From the NCBI GenBank assembly GCA_043782425.1, contig JAYWAM010000284.1:1-10323 (forward strand): DNA of 10,323 nt. The letters are read 5' to 3'. Below are positions 1-6,161 of this stretch, in pieces. The notes beneath the pieces were generated by a model, which worked only from the letters and a program-made list of their open reading frames with translations, ran no database searches and was not told the origin of the DNA. Numbering within the stretch: position 1 is the first letter of the stretch; the number at the start of each line of letters is the position of its first letter. The DNA is from JAYWAM01 sp043782425. Its GTDB lineage: Bacteria; Pseudomonadota; Gammaproteobacteria; Burkholderiales; Usitatibacteraceae. A program made the position numbers and the translations under genes.

Positions 1-39
1 CTGGGTTACGTCGGCTTGTTGCTGTTCTGGGCGCCTTAG
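1..39 (+). CDS. Possible C-terminal end of an upstream membrane protein (partial)
   Basis: Reading from the first base gives LGYVGLLLFWAP and then TAG at 37-39. This short hydrophobic run could be the last helix of a membrane protein that begins before the window. Twelve codons are too few to name a family, and the frame is chosen only because it is open to the edge and followed by a terminator-like hairpin at 116-143. It could also be a chance open frame. Confidence 0.3.
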   Translation: MGYVGLLLFWAP

Positions 40-115
40 GAGGCGCTCGCGTGTTTGAGTTGCGAATGGGCCATACCGCTCTCGGGTCTCGATTTGCTAT
101 AGTGTGTTTTTTTGC

Positions 116-143
116 TGCCGGGGGGAATTCCGGCATTATTTTT
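116..143 (+). terminator. Possible rho-independent terminator
   Basis: A 6-bp stem, TGCCGG at 116-121 pairing with CCGGCA at 130-135, has an 8-nt loop and is followed by the T-rich run TTATTTTT (136-143). It would end transcription of whatever stops at 39. The stem is short, so this is moderate evidence. Between 40 and 334 I see no gene; this hairpin and the inverted repeat at 192-276 are the only structures. Confidence 0.4.
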
Positions 144-191
144 CCCTATCATGCGTTACCAAATACACGACAGTTTCTTGGCTCCACCACC

Positions 192-276
192 CCCTCACCC
201 CGACCCTCTCCCCCGTTCCGGTGGAGAGGGAGAAAACCCCCTCTCCCGCTAGGGCGGGAGAGGGTCGGGGTGAGGG
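192..276. repeat. Inverted repeat with 21-bp perfect arms (intergenic palindromic element)
   Basis: The left arm at 192-212 begins CCCTCACCCC and the right arm at 256-276 ends GGGGTGAGGG; the two are exact reverse complements over 21 nt. The 43-nt centre holds further partly complementary GGAGAGGG and CCCTCTCCC tracts, so alternative hairpins are possible. Elements of the CCCTCACCCC...GGGGTGAGGG kind are widespread between proteobacterial genes (established knowledge, from memory). It lies 58 nt upstream of the symporter start and would form a strong hairpin in any transcript crossing it. Confidence 0.75.
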
Positions 277-334
277 TGGGGCTGTCACAAATTTGGAAAT
301 ACTCAATAGAATAGCTATCAATTTAGGATAGACC

Positions 335-1798
335 ATGCTGCTTGCACTCGTTGTCTTGTACTTGTTGGGGACGCTGGCAATTGGCCTTTGGGCCGCCACG
401 CGCGTTAAGACCTCGGCTGATTTTGCACTTGCTGGCCGCAGCTTGCCTTTGGCCATGATAGTCACCACCACCTTCGCCACCTGGTTCGGCGCGGAAACGG
501 TGCTCGGCATCAGCGCCAAGTTTGTTCAGGGCGGCCTGAATAACGTCGTCGAAGACCCTTTTGGCGCGTCTATGTGCCTGTTATTTGTCGGGCTGTTTTT
601 TGCCGCCCGACTGTATCGCATGAATCTTTTGACCATAGGCGATTTCTATCGCAAGCGTTATGGAAAAGTTGTCGAGATTTTTTGCTCGGTCGCCATTATT
701 CTGAGTTACCTGGGCTGGGTCGCCGCACAGATTACCGCACTGGGTCTGGTGTTCAACGTTGTCAGCGGCGGCGCAATCAGTACCGATACGGGGATGATTA
801 TCGGCACCCTTTCCGTGCTGGTCTACGTTATCTTTGGCGGCATGCTGGCGGTGGCGTGGACGGACTTTATCCAGATGATCGTGCTGGTGCTGGGGCTTAC
901 CGCAATCGCGGTCATGTCGGCAGGCATGGCGGGCGGCGCCGACAAGGTGCTGGCCTTGGCGCAGACCAATGATTGGTTCAAGTTCTTTCCGCAACCGAAC
1001 TTCAAGGACATGGTGTTCTTTTTTGCTGCGGCGATCACCATGATGCTGGGCTCGATTCCGCAACAGGATGTGTTCCAGCGCGTCATGTCCGCCAAGGACG
1101 TTAAGACCGCGTCGCGCGGCGCGGTAATCGGCGGCTTGTCTTATTTGGCTTTTGCGTTTGTGCCGATGTTTATCGTCGCCTGCGCAGTCATTATTATGCC
1201 CGAGCAAACCAAAGAACTGCTTGCCAATGACTCACAGAGAGTGCTGCCGACACTCATCATGACGCAAATGCCATTTTTTGCCCAGGTGATTTTCTTCGGA
1301 GCGCTGTTGTCGGCTATTAAATCGTGCGCTTCGGCAACACTGCTCGCGCCGTCAACCAGTTTTGTCGAGAACATATATAAACACCTGCGGCCCGGGCTGA
1401 CTGATAAGCAAGAGCTGTTCGCATTTCGTGTCACGCTGTTCTTTTTTACCTGTAGCGTGCTCGGTTACGCCATCGTCATGAAGGGCACTCCCATATATGA
1501 GATGGTGTCGGGCGCATACCAGGTCACACTGGTTGGCGCATTCGTTCCGCTGGTCTGCGGGCTTTACTGGAAGCGCGCCACCCGGCAAGGCGCAATTGCG
1601 TCCATCGTCTTCGGCATCCTTACCTGGATTCTTTTTTTCGCTACCCCACTGAGGGAAGCTTTCCCAGCGCAACTCGCCGGCGTCATCATGGCCGGTATAG
1701 GTATGGTGGCCGGTTCGTTGCTGTCCAAGGCGCACGCGCACGAGGCGCACGCACATGAGAGCTACCACGTTCGTGATGCTCATCAGCCACATGCCTGA
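335..1798 (+). CDS. Sodium:solute symporter (SSF family), substrate unknown
   Basis: A 487-residue inner-membrane protein of the SSF family (TC 2.A.21), which imports organic solutes with Na+; the length fits the family. The N-terminal helix is followed by the family's ALAGRSLPLAM motif (about residues 31-41), then alternating hydrophobic segments, GGMLAVAWTDFIQ (about 168-180) and SAIKSCASATLL (326-337). The last is the region where SSF members place Na+-site residues. The ATG at 335 has AGGA at 325-328, six bases away. The substrate cannot be read from sequence, and no catabolic gene lies alongside. The last 23 residues are unusual: they contain AHAHEAHAHE and seven histidines, a possible metal-binding tail. 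The gene stands alone, with the inverted repeat at 192-276 upstream and a hairpin downstream. The family call is firm, the substrate is not. Confidence 0.93.
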   Translation: MLLALVVLYLLGTLAIGLWAATRVKTSADFALAGRSLPLAMIVTTTFATWFGAETVLGISAKFVQGGLNNVVEDPFGASMCLLFVGLFFAARLYRMNLLTIGDFYRKRYGKVVEIFCSVAIILSYLGWVAAQITALGLVFNVVSGGAISTDTGMIIGTLSVLVYVIFGGMLAVAWTDFIQMIVLVLGLTAIAVMSAGMAGGADKVLALAQTNDWFKFFPQPNFKDMVFFFAAAITMMLGSIPQQDVFQRVMSAKDVKTASRGAVIGGLSYLAFAFVPMFIVACAVIIMPEQTKELLANDSQRVLPTLIMTQMPFFAQVIFFGALLSAIKSCASATLLAPSTSFVENIYKHLRPGLTDKQELFAFRVTLFFFTCSVLGYAIVMKGTPIYEMVSGAYQVTLVGAFVPLVCGLYWKRATRQGAIASIVFGILTWILFFATPLREAFPAQLAGVIMAGIGMVAGSLLSKAHAHEAHAHESYHVRDAHQPHA

Positions 1799-1804
1799 AA
1801 GCGC

Positions 1805-1829
1805 CCTTCAGCGTTGTCAAAGCTGAAGG
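1805..1829 (+). terminator. Hairpin after the symporter gene, possible weak terminator
   Basis: CCTTCAGC (1805-1812) pairs perfectly with GCTGAAGG (1822-1829) around a 9-nt loop, starting seven bases after the symporter stop codon. No T-run follows at once; T-rich tracts appear only near 1867-1876 and 1905-1910. It could slow or end transcription or protect the 3' end. Its position is better evidence than its structure. Confidence 0.35.
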
Positions 1830-1957
1830 TGTGGCGCGAAATGGCGTCGGCGCATGTGTTTGACCGCTTTTTTTTCAGCCTGTCCGAGGGGCAATAAAGT
1901 CGGGTTTTTTGCAGTTTCGTAACCTGTTTTCCGCAATTGGTCGCTTTCCGCTTGAGA

Positions 1958-2001
1958 GGTTGGTTGCGCCTGATTAATCTGGCGCCATGTTACAACCAAC
2001 C
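1958..2001 (+). promoter_or_regulatory. Two-tier inverted repeat upstream of the small membrane protein gene
   Basis: GGTTGGTTG (1958-1966) is the exact reverse complement of CAACCAACC (1993-2001). Inside it, GCGCC (1966-1970) pairs with GGCGC (1981-1985) around TGATTAATCT. Together they can fold into one long stem with a bulge, ending six bases before the ribosome binding site of the gene at 2023. It could be a leader hairpin or a regulator's operator; nothing in the sequence decides between them. No recognised riboswitch core was seen. Confidence 0.35.
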
Positions 2002-2022
2002 TACACGGAAAGGACCAAGATC

Positions 2023-2268
2023 ATGAACACCAAAGACCGCTGGAACCCGCACATGAACAAGGACAGTATCGCATTCTCGGCGCTGTTAATAGCCGGGCTT
2101 ATCATGGCGTGGTTTGCCGCCGCAACCAGCTTGACCGATCCCAACGCAGCGTTGACGCGGCACGCCACGCAGGCTAGCGCAAACGACTCGCGCAGTATCG
2201 TATCGGCGCCGCGTCTTAAGACAGCAGCCCCCTCGACAAGCAACACGCCGACAGTAAAAATCTTCTAG
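2023..2268 (+). CDS. Small single-pass membrane protein, unknown function
   Basis: An 81-residue protein I do not recognise. A short charged N-terminus (MNTKDRWNPHMNKDS) leads into one hydrophobic helix at about residues 17-33 (AFSALLIAGLIMAWFAA), then a Ser/Thr/Ala-rich tail ending in TVKIF. This looks like an inner-membrane anchor with a disordered tail. I chose the ATG at 2023 because GGAAAGGA at 2007-2014 sits eight bases before it; the in-frame ATG at 1987 has no such site and falls inside the inverted repeat at 1958-2001. The TAG stop overlaps an open stretch in the -1 frame that continues as the next reading frame, so this may be the first part of a longer, frameshifted protein. Confidence 0.55.
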   Translation: MNTKDRWNPHMNKDSIAFSALLIAGLIMAWFAAATSLTDPNAALTRHATQASANDSRSIVSAPRLKTAAPSTSNTPTVKIF

Positions 2269-2303
2269 CCCTGAAAAAATATGCCTACCTGTTTGAGGGG
2301 CTG

Positions 2304-2555
2304 ACGCTGCGGCGCATAGGTGTTACGGCGCTCATTGCTTTGGCGGTGGCCATTCCATTGCTGTGGATATTCATGGCCGATTTCTCGCGCGTACTGGCGA
2401 GCACCATGATTGTCAGTTTTACCATCATGCTGGCTTTTACCATCGGCGGAAATATCCGCGTGGCGGGTGTTCCGCGCGCCGCCATGCAAATGATTACCGT
2501 GCTGCTCGCCAATGTTCAGCACCTAGTGGAATCCGCTAGCAGCGGTACGATTTAA
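2304..2555 (+). CDS. Putative small membrane protein with non-standard start (or frameshifted continuation of the preceding gene)
   Basis: The frame is open from 2220 to TAA at 2553-2555 and encodes two hydrophobic helices, the first around IGVTALIALAVAIPLLWIF and the second around ASTMIVSFTIMLAFTIGG, then a short amphipathic end. No ATG or GTG starts it in a sensible place. The best initiation site I can see is CTG 2304, six bases after GAGGGG (2292-2297). TTG 2340 is a conventional alternative but would cut into the first helix and has no ribosome binding site. The open frame upstream (DSSPLDKQHADSKNLLALKK) also reads like protein, so a -1 frameshift in the A-run at 2256-2260 could join it to the gene at 2023. 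I do not recognise the family. Confidence 0.4.
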   Translation, partial: TLRRIGVTALIALAVAIPLLWIFMADFSRVLASTMIVSFTIMLAFTIGGNIRVAGVPRAAMQMITVLLANVQHLVESASSGTI

Positions 2556-2611
2556 ACTGATGTGGCGTATTTCCGATTCGCGATAGAAGCGTAAATAAAT
2601 TTACCTGATTT

Positions 2612-2660
2612 GTCATTCCCGCCCCCCGATCAGGTCAAGGGCAAGCTTCGCGGGAATGAC
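2612..2660. repeat. Inverted repeat GTCATTCCCGC / GCGGGAATGAC
   Basis: Perfect 11-bp arms at 2612-2622 and 2650-2660 enclose 27 nt. Arms of this kind recur between genes in many proteobacteria. It lies directly before the REP copy at 2663, in a gene-free stretch (2556-3408) that otherwise holds a transposase relic, a regulator fragment and a possible promoter. It may also end transcription of the small membrane genes. Confidence 0.65.
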
Positions 2661-2662
2661 TT

Positions 2663-2694
2663 GTAGGATGGGTTGAGCGCAGCGATACCCATCA
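2663..2694 (+). repeat. REP element, left copy flanking the RAYT relic
   Basis: A 32-nt element starting GTAGGATGGGTTGAGCGCAG and ending TACCCATCA. GATGGGT and ACCCATC form the stem. An exact inverted copy lies at 3123-3154. REPs headed by a GTAG-like tetranucleotide are the known substrates of REP-associated tyrosine transposases, and a relic of one lies between the two copies. Confidence 0.75.
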
Positions 2695-2733
2695 CCGTCT
2701 CCATCAGATCCACCGAGCCACCACCACACACCC

Positions 2734-3096
2734 ATGACAAATTACCGCCGCAGCCGCGTCGCCCCGGGGCCAGCTATTTCTTTACCCTTAATCTTGCCGA
2801 GCGCTCACAAGCCCTGCTGACCGAGCACATCGGGTTGTTGCGCAGCGCTTTTATATACCCGCGAGCGCCATGCCTTTATCGTGGATGCCATCGTGGTGTT
2901 GCCGGTCATCTGCGACGAGACGGACTACTCGCGGCATGTCGATTACATCCATATCAACCCGGTCAGGCACGGCTTGGTGTTGCGCGTGGCAGGTTGACCG
3001 CATTTGTCATTTCGGCGCTACGTGCGAGACGGTATTTTGCCCAAGGATTGGGCGGGCGATGCGGGCGGGGGAATGGATTGCGGGGAGCGGGTTTGA
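2734..3096 (+). pseudogene. Degraded REP-associated tyrosine transposase (RAYT, IS200-like Y1 family)
   Basis: Conserved RAYT pieces appear in order but in broken frames: MTNYRRSRV from 2734, then GASYFFTLNLAERSQALLTE in another frame, then ERHAFIVDAIVVLP back in the first frame, followed by DETDYSRHVDYIHINPVRHG. The last piece is the usual C-terminal block carrying the Y1 catalytic tyrosine region. Frameshifts lie near 2760-2772 and 2850-2856. An internal deletion near 2902-2912 removes the stretch between the DHLH (HUH) motif and the C-terminal block. TGA at 2995-2997 stands where the family has Trp (AG-W-P). The relic reads on as PHLSFRRYVRDGILPKDWAGD to TGA at 3094-3096. Full-length RAYTs are roughly 150-200 residues, so about a third is lost. 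It cannot encode an active enzyme. Inverted REP copies at 2663-2694 and 3123-3154 bracket it, the classic arrangement for this family. Confidence 0.85.
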
Positions 3097-3122
3097 TTGA
3101 TGGATCGTTTGCTTGGTGGATT

Positions 3123-3154
3123 GATGGGTATCGCTGCGCTCAACCCATCCTACG
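3123..3154 (-). repeat. REP element, right inverted copy flanking the RAYT relic
   Basis: The exact reverse complement of 2663-2694 over 32 nt. Directly after it (3151-3168, sharing its last four bases) is a 9-bp unit, TACGCTTGC, repeated twice in tandem. The pair can fold a transcript around the relic into a long stem. Confidence 0.75.
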
Positions 3155-3173
3155 CTTGCTACGCTTGCTTAAA

Positions 3174-3239
3174 CTCAAGGGGCGGCCAGGAATTCTCACC
3201 GTCAGCCGGGCGTTCACGCATCTGTTCAAGCAGATGTAA
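3174..3239 (+). pseudogene. 3' fragment of a LytTR response regulator gene
   Basis: This 66-nt stretch encodes LKGRPGILTVSRAFTHLFKQM and TAA. It aligns without gaps to the end of the intact response regulator at 6094-6159 (VKGRKELLTVSRPFSHLFKQM, TGA): 15 of 21 residues and 49 of 66 bases are identical by my count. The match begins just after the right REP copy, so the rest of the gene seems to have been lost or displaced where the RAYT/REP element sits. No receiver domain or earlier LytTR sequence was found upstream. The divergence argues for an old paralogue rather than a recent copy. It lies 169 bases before the kinase gene. Confidence 0.75.
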
Positions 3240-3331
3240 TTTGGCCGGGCGTGATTGCTTAGAAAAAACTCTCTCGTCCCTCTATCACCCTGCATTTCGT
3301 CCCCGCCGTTCTGTAATTCAGCGTTTTCCCA

Positions 3332-3360
3332 TTGCCGGGAAAAGGCGCACAGTCTAATCT
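3332..3360 (+). promoter_or_regulatory. Possible sigma-70 promoter for the histidine kinase
   Basis: TTGCCG (3332-3337) and TAATCT (3355-3360) are 17 bases apart, the optimal spacing, 48 bases before the kinase start. Matches to TTGACA and TATAAT are partial. No other good candidate was seen between 3240 and 3408. Confidence 0.35.
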
Positions 3361-3408
3361 TGCAAAATATCGAAGCGCGCTTGCGCAAACCAGGATCAGA
3401 CCTTACTC

Positions 3409-5241
3409 ATGTTTAGCTACATCGCCAATATTTTGCATCGCACACCGTGGTGGGTGTTGTTTGTACTCGGGCTAGGCACGCTGCTTTTTTTGGGGGTTTT
3501 TACCGCGCCGATCAAAGTCATCCAGCTTGAAAAAAGCGGCGATTCAGCGGAAATAAACCGCGCCATCAAACACGAAATTGGCTCTGTGTTGGGCGAGAGC
3601 GCCCTGGGTGCGGCAGAAAACCTGGTGCGTGCGCTTCATGAAAGCGCCAGCGATCCAGAAAGCAAGCAGGAGCTTGAGCGCGCGCTCAAAGATATCGAAG
3701 AGGCGCGCAAGGATGTCAGCGGCATTGTAGTGGACCTTGGTTTTGGTAAAGACAAGCCACTGCTCGACATTCAAGTGGATACGGACGCCAAGAAGGGCGA
3801 CAAGAACAATGCAAGCAAACCAAGCAAGCCAGGTTCCAAGCCGTTATCCGCACCTGCTGCACCTGGTATAACACAGGCGCCAGCCAAAGCCGCCAAGCCG
3901 CAGCCTGGCACTGGTCTGGACGCGCCTGTGGCGCCGCCGTTTGCGCCTTTACCACCCGAGTTGCGCCAGGACATCCGCAACAAGGTGACGCAGGGCATTT
4001 ATCGTGTGGGCATCGGCTCTGCAATGATTCTGCTGTTCATCCCGCTTTTTATCCTACTCGTGGTTTCCAAGATTTTCATTGACCGCTCGCGTGCCGCGCT
4101 TCGCATGGCGGAGTTAAAGAAAAAAGAAGCCGAGTTTCACAATATGAATCGCCAGGTAACCGAGGCCAGACTACAGGCGTTACAGGCTCAAGTGGAGCCA
4201 CACTTTCTTTACAACACGCTGGCTAATGTGCAGGCGCTCACCGAGAGCGACCCAGCTTCGGCCAACAAAATGGTTGAACACCTGATTCAGTATCTGCGTA
4301 GCGCGCTACCGAAAATGCGCGAGACCACATCTACCGTAGGGCAGGAAATGGATCTGGTGCGCGCTTATCTCAATATTCTGAAAATGCGCATGGGAACACG
4401 GCTCGAATTTGCTATTGCGCTTGCGCCAGAGCTGGGTCATGAAGCGTTCCCGCCGCTGATGTTGCCCTCGCTGGTCGAGAACGCCATCAAGCACGGGCTT
4501 GAGCCGCTGCGTGAAGGCGGGCGCATAGACATTGCCTCGCGTTTGGAAAACGGCAAGCTGACCATTTCCGTGCGCGATAACGGCAAGGGATTGGATGCGG
4601 GCGCTGCCAGCGGCGGCGGCATCGGACTGGCGAATGTGCGCGAGCGCCTGCAAGCGCTGTTTGGCGATGCAGGCAGGTTGGTGATGGAGGAGAATACCCC
4701 GCAAGGCGTCGTCGCCAGCATTGAGATTCCATATGGCGTCAGCGTCTCCGGTGCGGGCGCTCCAGCACAATTGCTCAACACGCGCTTTGCCGACCAGACT
4801 GCAAACCTTGGCGCAAAGAGCGAGCCGAAATCCTGGTGGCGGCATCTGATTTCCGCGCTGGCTACCACTGAGCGTGTCTGGCGTCGCGTATTGTCGTGGT
4901 CGTTCGCGCTCTACGTGGCGGCTGCGGCGCTGGCCTGCACTGCGCTCCTTGCCGCAGTCTATTCAGGTGCGCTGCCGGTGACGCTAGGCACACAAAGCCT
5001 GCGCGGCATGGAGGCCATGAGCCTCGCTACGCTCGGCGTGCTGCTGCTGTTCGTGGTTCTGGTATTGGTCGGGGCGCTTCTGACCGCAATCGGCTACGGT
5101 CTGGGCGCACTGTTGCTGGCATTGCTTATTTTTATTCCGTTGGTGTCCATTGCCAGTATGTCAGCGCCTCTGGTTCCCATTGTAATTGTCGTCTTTGTAG
5201 TATGGTGGTGGCTGCGCCGGAGCCGACGGCCTGGGCAATGA
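3409..5241 (+). CDS. LytS/AlgZ-type sensor histidine kinase with C-terminal membrane domain
   Basis: A 610-residue membrane kinase that autophosphorylates and should pass the phosphate to the LytTR regulator encoded next. Order of parts: helix 1 (about 14-33); a probably periplasmic, charged helical segment (about 40-110); a Pro/Ala/Lys-rich linker (about 128-182); helix 2 (about 200-222); a coiled-coil lead-in (about 226-262); and the His_kinase (PF06580) block QVEPHFLYNTLANVQAL with His265. The ATPase domain follows, with SLVENAIKHG (Asn358), DNGKG (Asp390) and GGGIGLANVRERL (402-414). All key residues are present. Unusually, about 115 more residues (about 495-602) form three or four hydrophobic helices ending WWWLRRSRR. 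Members of this family normally end with the ATPase domain. The start at 3409 has only a distant AGGA (3392-3395). A REP pair separates it from the regulator. The stimulus is unknown. Confidence 0.93.
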   Translation: MFSYIANILHRTPWWVLFVLGLGTLLFLGVFTAPIKVIQLEKSGDSAEINRAIKHEIGSVLGESALGAAENLVRALHESASDPESKQELERALKDIEEARKDVSGIVVDLGFGKDKPLLDIQVDTDAKKGDKNNASKPSKPGSKPLSAPAAPGITQAPAKAAKPQPGTGLDAPVAPPFAPLPPELRQDIRNKVTQGIYRVGIGSAMILLFIPLFILLVVSKIFIDRSRAALRMAELKKKEAEFHNMNRQVTEARLQALQAQVEPHFLYNTLANVQALTESDPASANKMVEHLIQYLRSALPKMRETTSTVGQEMDLVRAYLNILKMRMGTRLEFAIALAPELGHEAFPPLMLPSLVENAIKHGLEPLREGGRIDIASRLENGKLTISVRDNGKGLDAGAASGGGIGLANVRERLQALFGDAGRLVMEENTPQGVVASIEIPYGVSVSGAGAPAQLLNTRFADQTANLGAKSEPKSWWRHLISALATTERVWRRVLSWSFALYVAAAALACTALLAAVYSGALPVTLGTQSLRGMEAMSLATLGVLLLFVVLVLVGALLTAIGYGLGALLLALLIFIPLVSIASMSAPLVPIVIVVFVVWWWLRRSRRPGQ

Positions 5242-5247
5242 TTGGAA

Positions 5248-5316
5248 GTAGGGCGGACTTGTCCGCCAAACCGTCAACGCCGTTCTGACATGATGCGGCG
5301 GACAAGTCCGCCCTAC
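5248..5316. repeat. REP pair (inverted 20-bp arms) between kinase and regulator genes
   Basis: The arm GTAGGGCGGACTTGTCCGCC at 5248-5267 has an exact reverse complement at 5297-5316, with 29 nt between. Each arm is itself palindromic (GGCGGAC-TT-GTCCGCC) and headed by GTAG, the layout of a REPIN mobilised in trans by a RAYT. It sits six bases after the kinase stop, so it may lower or uncouple regulator expression from kinase expression. Confidence 0.8.
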
Positions 5317-5376
5317 GATTCGTAGATGCAACCGTAGAGCATCGTGATGTGAAACAAGATGAGAGCGCAATTAGCT

Positions 5377-6159
5377 ATGCCTACAGCAGTAATCGCAGAA
5401 GACGAACCTATCCTGCTGGCGCAACTCCAGGCCAAGCTCGCGACACTATGGCCGGAGTTGACTGTTATCGCTGCGCTGGGAGATGGCGAGGCGGCGCTTG
5501 AGGCCATCACACAATATCAGCCGGACCTGGCCTTCCTTGACATCCAAATGCCGGAAATGACGGGTATCGAGGTTGCCAGACATCTCGTTGCGCAGTGCGA
5601 GGGCGCACAGCTCAAAACCCACATCATTTTTGTCACCGCTTACGACCAGTATGCGGTGCAGGCTTTCGAGGCCGGCGCGATTGACTATGTGCTTAAACCC
5701 TATAGCGACGAACGCCTGGTTGGCGCGCTACAACGCCTCAAGCATCGACTAGCGGCGCAACCTGAAACGCCGCCGCAGGACATTGCCGCGATGTTGCAAC
5801 TGATCGCGCAAAAACTTAACCCCGGCGGCGCGGCGAAACTCGCCTGGATCAAGGCAAGCGTCGGCAATAACTTGCGCCTTATCCCGGTTGAGGAGGTGCT
5901 GTATTTTCAATCGGACGAAAAATATACCTGTGTCGCCACGGCACAGTTTGAGGCGCTAATTAAAACACCGATTCGCGAATTGATCGACGCACTCGACCCG
6001 GAAAAATTCTGGCAGATCCACCGCTCGGCCATCGTCAATGTCAAGGCTATTGAAGCCGTCACGCGCGACTTCCGCGGCCAGGCCCAGGTCAAAGTCAAGG
6101 GACGCAAGGAATTGTTGACTGTGAGCCGACCGTTCTCGCATCTGTTCAAGCAGATGTGA
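5377..6159 (+). CDS. LytTR-family response regulator
   Basis: A 260-residue two-domain DNA-binding regulator. The receiver domain (residues 1-120) has the acidic pair E8/D9, the phosphoacceptor Asp55 in FLDIQMPEMTG, Thr87 in FVTAYD and Lys107 in VLKPYS, all the usual active-site residues. The LytTR domain (about 152-260) contains VEEVLYFQSDEKYT and FWQIHRSAIVNVKAI, typical of AlgR/LytR-type regulators. I prefer ATG 5377, because MPTAVIAEDEP puts the acidic pair at the normal distance from the N-terminus; in-frame ATG 5359 would add six residues and neither has a strong ribosome binding site. It should be phosphorylated by the kinase just upstream. Its stop overlaps a GTG of the VanZ-like gene (ATGTGA), indicating translational coupling. 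A diverged copy of its last 22 codons survives at 3174-3239. Target promoters are unknown. Confidence 0.93.
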   Translation: MPTAVIAEDEPILLAQLQAKLATLWPELTVIAALGDGEAALEAITQYQPDLAFLDIQMPEMTGIEVARHLVAQCEGAQLKTHIIFVTAYDQYAVQAFEAGAIDYVLKPYSDERLVGALQRLKHRLAAQPETPPQDIAAMLQLIAQKLNPGGAAKLAWIKASVGNNLRLIPVEEVLYFQSDEKYTCVATAQFEALIKTPIRELIDALDPEKFWQIHRSAIVNVKAIEAVTRDFRGQAQVKVKGRKELLTVSRPFSHLFKQM

Positions 6160-6161
6160 GC

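Noticed and set aside
293..321. TTGGAA and TATCAA, 17 bases apart, as the symporter promoter
   Set aside because: A start site about seven bases after this -10 would leave no room for the AGGA ribosome binding site at 325-328.
51..519. Open frames across the inverted repeat at 192-276 on both strands
   Set aside because: They translate the palindrome into Pro/Arg/Gly-rich sequence and have no family features.
581..1207. A long minus-strand open frame opposite the symporter
   Set aside because: Its His/Arg/Gln-rich translation is typical of the antisense of a membrane protein gene, and the plus strand encodes a clear SSF transporter.
2870..3100. A 76-residue open frame inside the relic
   Set aside because: The recognisable RAYT residues are in a different frame; this one is a low-complexity shadow.
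2673..3239. A 188-residue open frame across the transposase relic and the LytTR fragment
   Set aside because: Only one short part matches RAYT in this frame, the next RAYT block is in another frame, and the end is the tail of a different family. It is an accidental fusion through a decayed region.
5359..5376. Earlier ATG for the response regulator
   Set aside because: It is in frame and possible, but the receiver domain fits the usual N-terminal distance from ATG 5377 and the earlier ATG has no ribosome binding site.
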